Source of the DNA: Bacteroidota bacterium
Lineage (GTDB): Bacteria; Bacteroidota; Bacteroidia; UBA7662; CANHCV01
Assembly: GCA_027488715.1 (NCBI GenBank)
Contig: JAIYBD010000146.1
Coordinates: 1-7,037, forward strand
Length of the DNA stretch: 7,037 bases
Direction: 5' to 3'
Shown: piece after piece, positions 1 through 6,354 of the stretch
How positions within the stretch are numbered: the stretch's first letter is position 1
How the letters are laid out: the number at the start of each line of letters is the position of its first letter
The notes under the pieces: generated by a model
Told to the model about the DNA's origin: nothing
Databases searched by the model: none
The model's input: the letters and a program-made list of their open reading frames with translations, nothing else
Program-made: the position numbers and the translations under genes

Positions 1-1503
1 GTCACTACCTTAGGCACCGCTCCCGATACCAGTACAACGTTCACCTGGTCGTCGGTTCCCGTTGGATTCAACAGCAACCTATCCAGTATTTCGGTTTCAC
101 CAAATCAAACAACGCAATATACCGTTCAAGCCATCAACCGTTGTGGAACCACCAATCAGTCGGTAACGCTAACGTACGAACCTCTCAAAACACCCGTGGT
201 TACCATCGATCCTATTCCCGATACCGTAACTTCCGATTTAAACATTACGTTTAGAACAAATGCCCAACATACGGGCAGTTTCCCCGTTTGGGAATGGTAC
301 AAAAATGGACAATATCAATCAGGAATTAGCAGTTATTGGAGCGGAAATCAATGGAATGATTACGATACCGTTCAAGTGGTGATGCTTTCCACGGCAAAAT
401 GCCGAACTAAACCTGGAGATACCGCAACCAAGGTGGTCAGAGTCATGAACATTCGAAATATTCCTGGCGATTTTCAATCTGCCACGGTATGTACGCCCAT
501 CCAAAACGGGATTGAAAACATGGTTCGAGATTCAGCGCAAAACTTGGTTTATTCCGTCTTAGCAACTCCAGCCGGATTGAATCAGGTTTGTTGGGGTGTT
601 CGTCAGTTTGGAGGAGCTTCCGTACGAAAATCCTTGTGGAACGGCGGACAACAACTCACGTATTGGCTAGATCGCAATTTCTACATCGAACCCAACCAAC
701 AGCCGGGAGTTCCGGTTACGGTAAAATTCTATTTCGATTCGGTGGAATTGAATGAAATCATTGATTCGGTAAGTCAGCAAACGGCTCAAGTGTTCCACCG
801 CGATAGCATTCGATTGTTCAAGTTCTCTACCCCCAATTTGGATTTGGATCCGTTGAATAACGGAAATGCCGATTCGGCTTTTCAAGTATTAACGCCAAAA
901 ATATCGGCATGGCACATCAATCCTAAGTTTACCGTTTTGGAATTCCAAATCAACAGTTTTTCGGAATTCTCTTTCGGGATCAAGGCCAATAATCCCAATC
1001 CGCTGCCCATCGAAACCCTGCGTTGGAAGGTAGAGAAAAAGGGCAACGATGCGTTGGTTCAATGGACTCAACCCCAAGAGGAAACGGTTGATGCGTATGA
1101 AGTACAGTTTTCTACAACGGGAAAAGATTTTCAAAGCATCCACAGCGTTGCTTCAGGGCAGAATACGTATCATTTTCTTCAATCCAATGCGGGCGATCTT
1201 GGAAAAACCGGGTACTACCGCATGGCAGAAATCAATCGCGATGGAACACGGGCTTATTCCCAAGTGCAAAAATTGATGTGGAACTCTTCCCTTCAATTCG
1301 GACCCAATCCTGTTTTGTCCAAAGGCAACGTTTCTTCTCCAAAAACCATGAATTCGAATTGGGAATTAACCGATGCGCAAGGCCGAGTGCTGCGCAAAGG
1401 GTTGTGGATGGGGAAAGAGTTGGAGATGGATTTTCAAGGGCTTGCACCAGGAACCTACTTCGTTCGCACGGCGGGAGAAGTGTTGAAATGGGTGAAAGAA
1501 TAA
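1..1503 (+). CDS. Large secreted protein with Ig/PKD-like and fibronectin-like modules and a T9SS type A sorting domain (5' end missing)
   Basis: The frame is open from the window edge, so the true start lies upstream; 500 residues are visible. Residues about 1-61 look like the end of an Ig/PKD-like repeat (strands around FTWSS and QYTVQAINRCG). A second such module follows, with VWEWYKNG at about 96-103. The middle (about 150-335) has no fold I recognise; it ends in a segment (EFQINSFSEFSFGI) of the kind common before C-terminal modules in Bacteroidota exoproteins. Residues about 337-425 resemble a fibronectin-like module (ALVQWTQPQEETVDAYEVQFS, then GYYRMAEINRDG). Residues 431-500 are a T9SS type A sorting domain: FGPNPV at 433-438, then LTDAQGRVL, then GLAPGTYFVR, ending KWVKE. 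The protein is probably exported by Sec, moved across the outer membrane by T9SS and released or surface-anchored. No catalytic motif is visible, so adhesion or matrix roles are only a guess. Its stop codon lies 4 bases from that of the convergent polymerase-like gene. Confidence 0.88.
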   Translation, partial: VTTLGTAPDTSTTFTWSSVPVGFNSNLSSISVSPNQTTQYTVQAINRCGTTNQSVTLTYEPLKTPVVTIDPIPDTVTSDLNITFRTNAQHTGSFPVWEWYKNGQYQSGISSYWSGNQWNDYDTVQVVMLSTAKCRTKPGDTATKVVRVMNIRNIPGDFQSATVCTPIQNGIENMVRDSAQNLVYSVLATPAGLNQVCWGVRQFGGASVRKSLWNGGQQLTYWLDRNFYIEPNQQPGVPVTVKFYFDSVELNEIIDSVSQQTAQVFHRDSIRLFKFSTPNLDLDPLNNGNADSAFQVLTPKISAWHINPKFTVLEFQINSFSEFSFGIKANNPNPLPIETLRWKVEKKGNDALVQWTQPQEETVDAYEVQFSTTGKDFQSIHSVASGQNTYHFLQSNAGDLGKTGYYRMAEINRDGTRAYSQVQKLMWNSSLQFGPNPVLSKGNVSSPKTMNSNWELTDAQGRVLRKGLWMGKELEMDFQGLAPGTYFVRTAGEVLKWVKE

Positions 1504-1507
1504 AAAA

Positions 1508-2665
1508 TTAATTCGGTTTCTTCTCCGAAGTAGCTCCCATGAGCACCAGTAAAAGAACCATGCTGGTTGCGTAATAAGCTGTTTCGGAGAAGATGCTAAC
1601 AAACAATTGCCCGGCGAAGAGGCACTGCAACAACAACTCGTTTTTCGATCGCCGGAACATCTCCCACATGCTCCAAAGCCAAATTCCAAAGCCAACCATT
1701 CCCAACTGCCCGATTACCATGCCCACGAACGTGTCGCCGATTCCTAAATTCGCGGCCGTAGAATAACGCCCCACAATATTTCCTACCGAACCCAAACCAT
1801 GTCCGAAAACGGTGATGGTTCGGAACGAATTAACCAAACCGCCCAAGTGCGCTTGGATGCCGGGATGAAAACTTGCGCCCAAGACGAGTCCCAAGCCCAT
1901 TCCTCCGATCGCCATGGCCTTCATCCAACGCGGTAAAAGGCGCGTCCAGCCAATCATGGCTACGCCAAACTGCAAAACCGCGCCTTTGCAAAACGTAAAT
2001 CCAATGGCCGTCACATACAATGCTCGTCCCCACCAGCCCAATCGGGGTTGCTTCCAATCCAAAGCAAACAACACCATCCAGAAATGACCCAAATTGATGG
2101 GATCCAACAAAACGCTGCTCATGCGCGGCATGCCGCCCAATATGGGTTCGTACATGAATTCAATCACGCCCTCGTCGTTCAATTTGAGGTTCTTGGCCGC
2201 CACGAACGGCCCAATATCCATCCAATTCCAAATGGGAAAAAGGTAGATAACAATGCCCAAGGCCATGAACCACCATCCTAATCGATAAAAAAACGAAAGG
2301 AGCTTGGATAAATCTTCCGCATTCAAAACCCACCGAGAAATTAACCACAAAACCAACGGACTGATGAACTGACGGATCGATAAAATTTTAGGCGATAATT
2401 CGGGCGTCGACCAAAGCAAACTACCCAGCAAAAAGGCAACAAAAACCAAGAAAGAAATCGGAATTTGTCCGATTCCCCAACGCAGATTTTCTTTCCATGA
2501 TGAAAGAGGAAATAGAAGGAAAAGGATGGGCAACCACATCCAAATATCCCTTGCAGAGGCCAATTTGGCCAAACTCGGGTGCAGCTGCGAAGCCATCAAC
2601 ACCAGCATGGGCCACACCAAAAACAAGCCCATCGAAATAAAAAAACAGCGAAGTCGCCAACTCAT
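1508..2665 (-). CDS. Polytopic membrane protein of the O-antigen polymerase/ligase (Wzy/WaaL-like) type
   Basis: This 385-residue protein has roughly 10-11 hydrophobic segments (about 8-28, 42-56, 68-86, 94-112, 123-147, 188-203, 213-238, 250-265, 313-334, 343-358 and 362-380). Several landmarks match the loosely conserved polysaccharide polymerase/ligase families: RMSSVLLDPINLG at 181-193 (compare the usual R-S-x-F-x-[ED]-P-N pattern), CKGA near 226-229 in the place of the usual S-[RK]-G, FGHGLGSVGN at 287-296, and GDTFVG at 310-315 followed by an IGQLGMVGFG helix. Such proteins act in the inner membrane, joining undecaprenyl-linked repeat units on the periplasmic side or moving the chain to lipid A core. 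Sequence alone cannot separate polymerase from ligase here. The gene starts 4 bases after the aminopeptidase stop, so the two are very probably co-transcribed. No glycosyltransferases or flippase are present, so it is not part of a visible polysaccharide cluster. Family assignment is moderately sure; substrate is unknown. Confidence 0.72.
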   Translation of the reverse strand: MSWRLRCFFISMGLFLVWPMLVLMASQLHPSLAKLASARDIWMWLPILFLLFPLSSWKENLRWGIGQIPISFLVFVAFLLGSLLWSTPELSPKILSIRQFISPLVLWLISRWVLNAEDLSKLLSFFYRLGWWFMALGIVIYLFPIWNWMDIGPFVAAKNLKLNDEGVIEFMYEPILGGMPRMSSVLLDPINLGHFWMVLFALDWKQPRLGWWGRALYVTAIGFTFCKGAVLQFGVAMIGWTRLLPRWMKAMAIGGMGLGLVLGASFHPGIQAHLGGLVNSFRTITVFGHGLGSVGNIVGRYSTAANLGIGDTFVGMVIGQLGMVGFGIWLWSMWEMFRRSKNELLLQCLFAGQLFVSIFSETAYYATSMVLLLVLMGATSEKKPN

Positions 2666-2672
2666 TCCTTCA
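2666..2672 (-). other. Stop-start junction of the aminopeptidase and polymerase-like genes
   Basis: On the minus strand the aminopeptidase stop TGA is followed by AGGA and then the ATG of the polymerase-like gene. AGGA abuts the ATG with no spacer, so it is badly placed as a classical Shine-Dalgarno site, and this phylum makes little use of such sites. The 4-base gap suggests translation of the second gene is coupled to termination on the first. This supports one operon and the chosen start. A second in-frame Met, at residue 12, is a weaker alternative start. Confidence 0.6.
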
Positions 2673-4604
2673 ATACTTTACCAAGGTTCGGGTCCATCGA
2701 AAATTCCCGAAAACCACTTCGAGAAAATAATTGCCCGACTCAAAGGTACGCATATTGACTTCATGAATGGCTTTTGCAGATGGCCAAGTTTGCTGCAACA
2801 CCACCTGCCCAAGGGCATTGTACACCCGAACTTGGCCTTCGGTGGCGGTTGGTGGTGCCCAAGCAATTTCGAATTGATCCCGCATAGGATTGGGATAAAC
2901 CACCGGAACATCCGAGTAAACAGGCTCCACTTTTAGGGTGCGTTGGATGCTCAGGAAATCGGGATCGATGACCGCAGAAGCCACCACAAACGGTGCCATG
3001 AATTCAAACGATTGATCGTTCTGCCTTATTTCAACGACTTGATCTACCGAATCGGTTTTCGACTCGTTGTACCACCGAATTTTTAACTTCTGCTCGAAAA
3101 GCGAAACCGAAGAATGGGTCGTAGATTGCACAAAACGGCTGATCACTTTCGATCCCCGCTGCTGAAATTGAACCGAATACAAAGGCACCCCTTGACCGTA
3201 CAACCAATCATCGAAATATCCATCCCAATTTTTCCCGGATGCCCGATTGAAATAACCGATTAAATCATCGGTTTTCGAAAAGCTAAACCGCAATTGAGGA
3301 TCGTTGATGTAATTTTTCAACGCTAAGAAAAAAGCGGTATCGCCCATTTCCCAACGCAACTGATGCAAGATCATGGCGCCTTTCGAATACGTTAATCGGC
3401 TACTAAAAATGCGACTCACCGAAGAAGTGTCGGGAACGAAAACGCTTCCGCTGTCCAAAGCACTCACTCGAGCCAACTCGCCCTTTTTCCAAATGGGGTA
3501 CCAATAGCCGTTCAACAAACGCTCGTAACACAATCCCGTGAGGTAACTGGCAAATCCTTCGTTCAACCAAATGTCGCTCCAAGACGCACAAGTCACCAAA
3601 TCACCGAACCATTGATGGGCCAATTCGTGAGAGATCAAGCCAAATCCCATATCCACCACAAAACTATTGGTTTGATGTTCCATGCCACCGCCTCGCCCCC
3701 ACTGGGTGTGTCCGTGTTTCTCGGCATGGAAAGGATAGGGCCCAAACAAGTTTTCAAACACATCGAAAAAACCTTGTAGATTTTCCAGGCGTCGCTGGTA
3801 AAAAAGGGTGTCCTCGGGGTAATAAAACGTTTCATTCAACAACGGTCCTTGGGTAGTTCGAAGGGTATCGTTGGCTTGTTTGAAGTTGGTTACCGCAATG
3901 GCAATCAAATAGGGAGCCGTTTTGAAGTTGGTTTGGTAGATGAAACGAGACGTGGTGTCGGGGCGGTGCACCTTTGAAACCAATAATCCGTTCGAAACGG
4001 CCGTTTGGGAATCGCCACGGCTATTCATCGTTGGGCAAGTGATGTCGATGACGGTGGTGTCGGATTTGTAGCCCAACGTTTGGAAACTTGGCCACCAATC
4101 GCGAGCGCCATAGGGCTGGGAAAGGGTCCATAAAATGGGAACGGAATCGTGGAAAGCTGTTACGTAAGATCCAAATCCGGGGGTGTTAACCACGGTTCCG
4201 TGGTAATCGATTTGGAGTTGGATGTTGCCTTGAACGGGTGCGGGCCACTCGATTTCAATTTGATGTTGGCTGGCTCGATAGGCCCGAATAGGAACCGAAG
4301 AAATGACTCCATCGCAGGTCAATGTGTCGTTCAAATCAACCCAAATTTTGGATGTTGGAACAAGCAAATTCAAGCGGTAAACAACCGAACCGGTGATGTT
4401 CCGCGACTCGGGATTGACCCGAATCGAAAGGTGGGTATGTTTCAGTTGAAACGAATTATTTTGAGAGGAACTGATTGAAAATTGTTCACTTTTTTTACAA
4501 TCGTATTCCTTTTTCGAAATGTAATCGTAGTGCTGCCCTCGCATGGGAAGGCAACAAAGAGTTAGTAAACAGAGGAGTACAAAATGATTTAGCCGTAAAT
4601 TCAT
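2670..4604 (-). CDS. Secreted M1-family zinc aminopeptidase with a T9SS type A sorting domain
   Basis: The 644-residue product removes N-terminal residues from peptides, probably at the cell surface or outside. The start is set at ATG 4604 because it opens a clean Sec signal peptide (MNLRLNH, then a hydrophobic run, with cleavage likely near residue 23). An in-frame ATG at 4643 would add 13 residues ahead of the signal and lies upstream of the likely transcript start. An N-terminal beta domain (about 25-230) precedes the catalytic domain. That domain shows GGGMEH at 305-310 (the exopeptidase GxMEN position), HELAH at 326-330 with zinc ligands His326 and His330 and base Glu327, the third ligand Glu349 in NEGFASY exactly 18 residues after His330, and the likely transition-state Tyr406 in YSKGA. 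Residues 568-644 are a T9SS sorting domain (VVYPNP, then VYNALGQVV, then GNYFLEV). There is no long C-terminal helical domain of the ERAP/PepN type. It is the first gene of an operon with the polymerase-like gene. Confidence 0.95.
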   Translation of the reverse strand: MNLRLNHFVLLCLLTLCCLPMRGQHYDYISKKEYDCKKSEQFSISSSQNNSFQLKHTHLSIRVNPESRNITGSVVYRLNLLVPTSKIWVDLNDTLTCDGVISSVPIRAYRASQHQIEIEWPAPVQGNIQLQIDYHGTVVNTPGFGSYVTAFHDSVPILWTLSQPYGARDWWPSFQTLGYKSDTTVIDITCPTMNSRGDSQTAVSNGLLVSKVHRPDTTSRFIYQTNFKTAPYLIAIAVTNFKQANDTLRTTQGPLLNETFYYPEDTLFYQRRLENLQGFFDVFENLFGPYPFHAEKHGHTQWGRGGGMEHQTNSFVVDMGFGLISHELAHQWFGDLVTCASWSDIWLNEGFASYLTGLCYERLLNGYWYPIWKKGELARVSALDSGSVFVPDTSSVSRIFSSRLTYSKGAMILHQLRWEMGDTAFFLALKNYINDPQLRFSFSKTDDLIGYFNRASGKNWDGYFDDWLYGQGVPLYSVQFQQRGSKVISRFVQSTTHSSVSLFEQKLKIRWYNESKTDSVDQVVEIRQNDQSFEFMAPFVVASAVIDPDFLSIQRTLKVEPVYSDVPVVYPNPMRDQFEIAWAPPTATEGQVRVYNALGQVVLQQTWPSAKAIHEVNMRTFESGNYFLEVVFGNFRWTRTLVKY

Positions 4605-4610
4605 GATAAA

Positions 4611-4638
4611 TTGCAAGGTAAATGTTTTACCTTTGCAA
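4611..4638. repeat. Near-perfect inverted repeat in the divergent ahcY/aminopeptidase promoter region
   Basis: Left arm TTGCAAGGTAAA (4611-4622), spacer TGT (4623-4625), right arm TTTACCTTTGCAA (4626-4638). The arms are exact reverse complements apart from one extra T in the right arm. That T is what completes the ahcY -7 element TACCTTTG; the mirror position on the other strand reads TACCTTGC and is not a promoter match. The repeat could be a binding site for a dimeric regulator that would cover both promoters. On the minus strand it could also fold as a hairpin in the aminopeptidase leader, ending 6 bases before its ATG. Function is inferred; the repeat itself is plain in the sequence. Confidence 0.75.
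4628..4635 (+). promoter_or_regulatory. Bacteroidota-type -7 promoter element for ahcY (TACCTTTG)
   Basis: TACCTTTG is an exact match to TAnnTTTG, the -7 element used by the primary sigma factor of Bacteroidota. It predicts a transcript start near 4639-4642 and a leader of about 13-19 bases before the ahcY ATG at 4655. The only nearby TTG that could serve as a -33 element is at 4611-4613, just 14 bases upstream, shorter than the usual 17-23, so the upstream half is weak. It supports the 4655/4658 start over the in-frame ATG at 4622, which would lie upstream of the transcript. Confidence 0.7.
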
Positions 4639-4640
4639 AC

Positions 4641-4668
4641 CAAAAATAGTAAAAATGATGAATTACAA
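4641..4668 (-). promoter_or_regulatory. Bacteroidota-type promoter for the aminopeptidase operon (TTG-N17-TATTTTTG)
   Basis: On the minus strand, TTG at 4668-4666 is followed after exactly 17 bases by TATTTTTG at 4648-4641, matching both the -33 TTG and the -7 TAnnTTTG of Bacteroidota promoters. The expected transcript start is near 4634-4637, giving a leader of about 30 bases before the aminopeptidase ATG at 4604. The -33 element lies inside the first codons of ahcY, so the two divergent units overlap physically. The region is A/T-rich, so a chance match is possible, but spacing and position fit well. Confidence 0.65.
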
Positions 4669-5950
4669 GGTTAAAGACATCAGCTTAGCCGAATGGGGCC
4701 GCAAAGAAATTCAATTGGCCGAGGCAGAAATGCCCGGTTTGATGGCTCTTCGTGAACAATATGGAAAAACCAAACCCTTGGCAGGTGCCCGCATCGCCGG
4801 TTGTTTGCACATGACCATTCAAACCGCCGTTCTCATCGAAACATTGATCGAACTAGGAGCCGAGGTAACTTGGTCTTCTTGCAACATCTTTTCTACTCAA
4901 GATCACGCCGCTGCTGCTATTGCTGCTGCAGGAATTCCAGTTTTCGCTTGGAAAGGCATGAACGAAGAAGAATTCGATTGGTGCATCGAGCAAACCTTGC
5001 ACGCTTTCAAAGATGGTCAGCCCTTGAACATGATTTTGGACGATGGTGGTGATTTGACCAACATGGTTTTAGATCGTTACCCAGAATTGGTTGCTGCCAT
5101 CCGCGGAATTTCCGAGGAAACAACCACGGGGGTATTGCGCTTGTACCAACGCATGCAAAAAGGAACCCTTCCTCTTCCAGCTATCAATATCAACGATTCC
5201 GTTACCAAATCGAAATTCGATAACAAATACGGTTGCCGCGAGTCTGCCGTTGACGCTATTCGTCGCGCAACTGACGTGATGATGGCCGGTAAAGTAGCCG
5301 TTGTTGCGGGTTATGGCGACGTAGGTAAAGGAACAGCAGAATCGCTTCGCGGTGCTGGTGCTCGTGTAATCGTTACCGAAATCGATCCAATTTGCGCGCT
5401 TCAAGCTGCCATGGACGGATTCGAAGTGAAGAAAATGAAAAACGCTATTCCTCGTGCAAACATCGTAATCACCGCAACCGGTAACCGCGATATCGTAACG
5501 GGCGAGCACTTCAAAATGATGAACGATAAAACCATCGTTTGTAACATCGGTCACTTCGACAACGAAATCGATATGGCTTGGTTGAATGATAACCATGGCG
5601 ATTCCAAATACACCGTTAAACCACAAGTAGATGTTTACAATGTAGGTGGAAACGAAATCATCGTTTTGGCTGAAGGCCGTTTGGTGAACCTAGGTTGCGC
5701 AACCGGTCACCCTTCGTTCGTGATGTCCAACTCCTTCACCAACCAAACATTGGCTCAGTTGGAATTGTGGACCAACCACGGTAAATACGAAAACCAAGTT
5801 TACGTTCTTCCAAAACATTTGGATGAAATGGTGGCTCGTTTGCACTTGTCGAAAATTGGAGTTGAGTTGGAAGAGCTTTCTTCTGGCCAAGCCGATTACA
5901 TCAACGTACCTCAAAACGGACCCTTCAAATCAGAAACGTACCGTTATTAA
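4655..5950 (+). CDS. ahcY: Adenosylhomocysteinase (S-adenosyl-L-homocysteine hydrolase)
   Basis: This cytoplasmic NAD-dependent enzyme reversibly splits S-adenosylhomocysteine into adenosine and homocysteine, removing the inhibitory product of SAM-dependent methylation. The protein is 431 residues and complete. Visible motifs are DDGGD at 129-133; NDSVTKSKFDN with Lys185, Asp189 and Asn190 (equivalent to human Lys186, Asp190 and Asn191), then Cys194; the Rossmann NAD motif GYGDVGKG at 219-226; CNIGHFDNEID near 296-306; and the C-terminal GPFKSETYRY, which keeps the Lys and Tyr that reach into the partner subunit's NAD site. Its length matches the short, animal-like form; the roughly 40-residue insert of plant and many proteobacterial enzymes is absent. 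ATG at 4655 or 4658 fits the family N terminus (NYKVKDISLAEWGR). Codons look biased to GGT, GCT, CGT and AAC, unlike the neighbours, suggesting high expression. The gene stands alone between its own promoter and a hairpin terminator. Confidence 0.98.
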   Translation: MMNYKVKDISLAEWGRKEIQLAEAEMPGLMALREQYGKTKPLAGARIAGCLHMTIQTAVLIETLIELGAEVTWSSCNIFSTQDHAAAAIAAAGIPVFAWKGMNEEEFDWCIEQTLHAFKDGQPLNMILDDGGDLTNMVLDRYPELVAAIRGISEETTTGVLRLYQRMQKGTLPLPAININDSVTKSKFDNKYGCRESAVDAIRRATDVMMAGKVAVVAGYGDVGKGTAESLRGAGARVIVTEIDPICALQAAMDGFEVKKMKNAIPRANIVITATGNRDIVTGEHFKMMNDKTIVCNIGHFDNEIDMAWLNDNHGDSKYTVKPQVDVYNVGGNEIIVLAEGRLVNLGCATGHPSFVMSNSFTNQTLAQLELWTNHGKYENQVYVLPKHLDEMVARLHLSKIGVELEELSSGQADYINVPQNGPFKSETYRY

Positions 5951-5970
5951 TTTCAAGAAGAATCAACAAC

Positions 5971-6000
5971 AAAAAATGCCGCTGAAAAGCGGCATTTTTT
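5971..6000. terminator. Bidirectional intrinsic terminator between ahcY and the HMA-protein gene
   Basis: A 13-base perfect stem (AAAAAATGCCGCT, 5971-5983, with AGCGGCATTTTTT, 5988-6000) closes a GAAA loop of the GNRA type. The G/C core ATGCCGCT/AGCGGCAT is flanked by A on one side and T on the other, so transcripts from either strand end in a U-run. It lies 20 bases after the ahcY stop and 17 bases beyond the stop of the convergent HMA-protein gene, and so probably serves both. The 67-base gap holds nothing else I can identify. Confidence 0.92.
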
Positions 6001-6017
6001 GTTTCGTTCCTACCCGA

Positions 6018-6353
6018 TCAATCGTTGTGCGGTTTCTTGCAACAGGCCTGCAACGCCTCAAACCCCTTGGGGTCGGCAGGAACATCGTCGGCCCGATATC
6101 CCAACCGGGAAATCGCTGCCTTCAGGGTCGCTCGATTGGTTTTATCGGAGCGGTACTTCAGAATGATTTTCTGCTCTTCCACCAAAACCTTTACCCGAAT
6201 CACACCCTTTTCAAACTTCAATCCTTCGTCCAAAATACTTTTGCAAGTACCGCAAACGGTGGATGTGGCAATGGTGTCGGTAACGACTTTGTTTTGCGCT
6301 TTGATTTCTTGAATTCCAAATAGAATCAAGAAAGCGAGGATTATTTTTTTCAT
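6018..6353 (-). CDS. Exported small heavy-metal-associated (HMA) domain protein
   Basis: The 111-residue protein has a Sec signal peptide (MKKIILAFLILFGIQEIKA, cleavage likely after Ala19), giving a mature periplasmic protein of about 92 residues. The rest fits the ferredoxin-like HMA fold: a first strand (VVTDTIATSTV), the metal-binding loop CGTC with Cys34 and Cys37 at the start of a helix (KSILDEGL), a GVIRVKVLVEEQKIILKY strand pair, a second helix (TNRATLKAAISRLGY) and a short C-terminal tail with a Cys104-Cys105 pair. HMA domains bind soft or transition metals such as Cu(I), Zn, Cd or Hg through the CxxC; the metal here cannot be read from sequence. The loop reads TVCGTC instead of the usual GMTCxxC. 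The gene follows the TonB-dependent receptor gene by a single base (TAA-C-ATG) and so is almost certainly in its operon, suggesting it accepts, stores or senses a metal in the periplasm. Confidence 0.87.
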   Translation of the reverse strand: MKKIILAFLILFGIQEIKAQNKVVTDTIATSTVCGTCKSILDEGLKFEKGVIRVKVLVEEQKIILKYRSDKTNRATLKAAISRLGYRADDVPADPKGFEALQACCKKPHND

Positions 6354-6354
6354 G

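Noticed and set aside
1512..1529. Small hairpin TTCGG/CCGAA near the convergent stops
   Set aside because: A 5-base stem with an 8-base loop and no T-run is too weak to call a terminator, and it lies inside the polymerase-like coding end.
2526..2936. 136-codon plus-strand open frame across the aminopeptidase/polymerase junction
   Set aside because: It is antisense to two well-supported genes and its translation has no domain-like pattern.
4533..4604. Lipoprotein signal in the aminopeptidase (LTLCC)
   Set aside because: The residue just before the Cys is Leu, which does not fit a lipobox, and the C-terminal sorting domain fits an ordinary Sec signal peptide.
4605..4643. Longer aminopeptidase reading from ATG 4643
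   Set aside because: It puts 13 extra residues before a clean signal peptide, and the predicted transcript start lies downstream of that ATG.
4605..4654. Possible SAH or SAM riboswitch upstream of ahcY
   Set aside because: The predicted ahcY leader is only about 13-19 bases, too short for any known SAH or SAM riboswitch fold.
4622..4654. Longer ahcY reading from ATG 4622
   Set aside because: The extra 11 residues do not match the family N terminus, and that ATG lies upstream of the -7 promoter element.
4906..4930. GCT-rich repeat inside ahcY
   Set aside because: It simply encodes the conserved alanine run AAAAIAAAG of the enzyme and is not a tandem repeat element.
5069..5626. 185-codon open frame on the minus strand opposite ahcY
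   Set aside because: It lies wholly within the certain ahcY gene, its translation resembles no protein family I know, and it looks like a by-product of ahcY codon bias.
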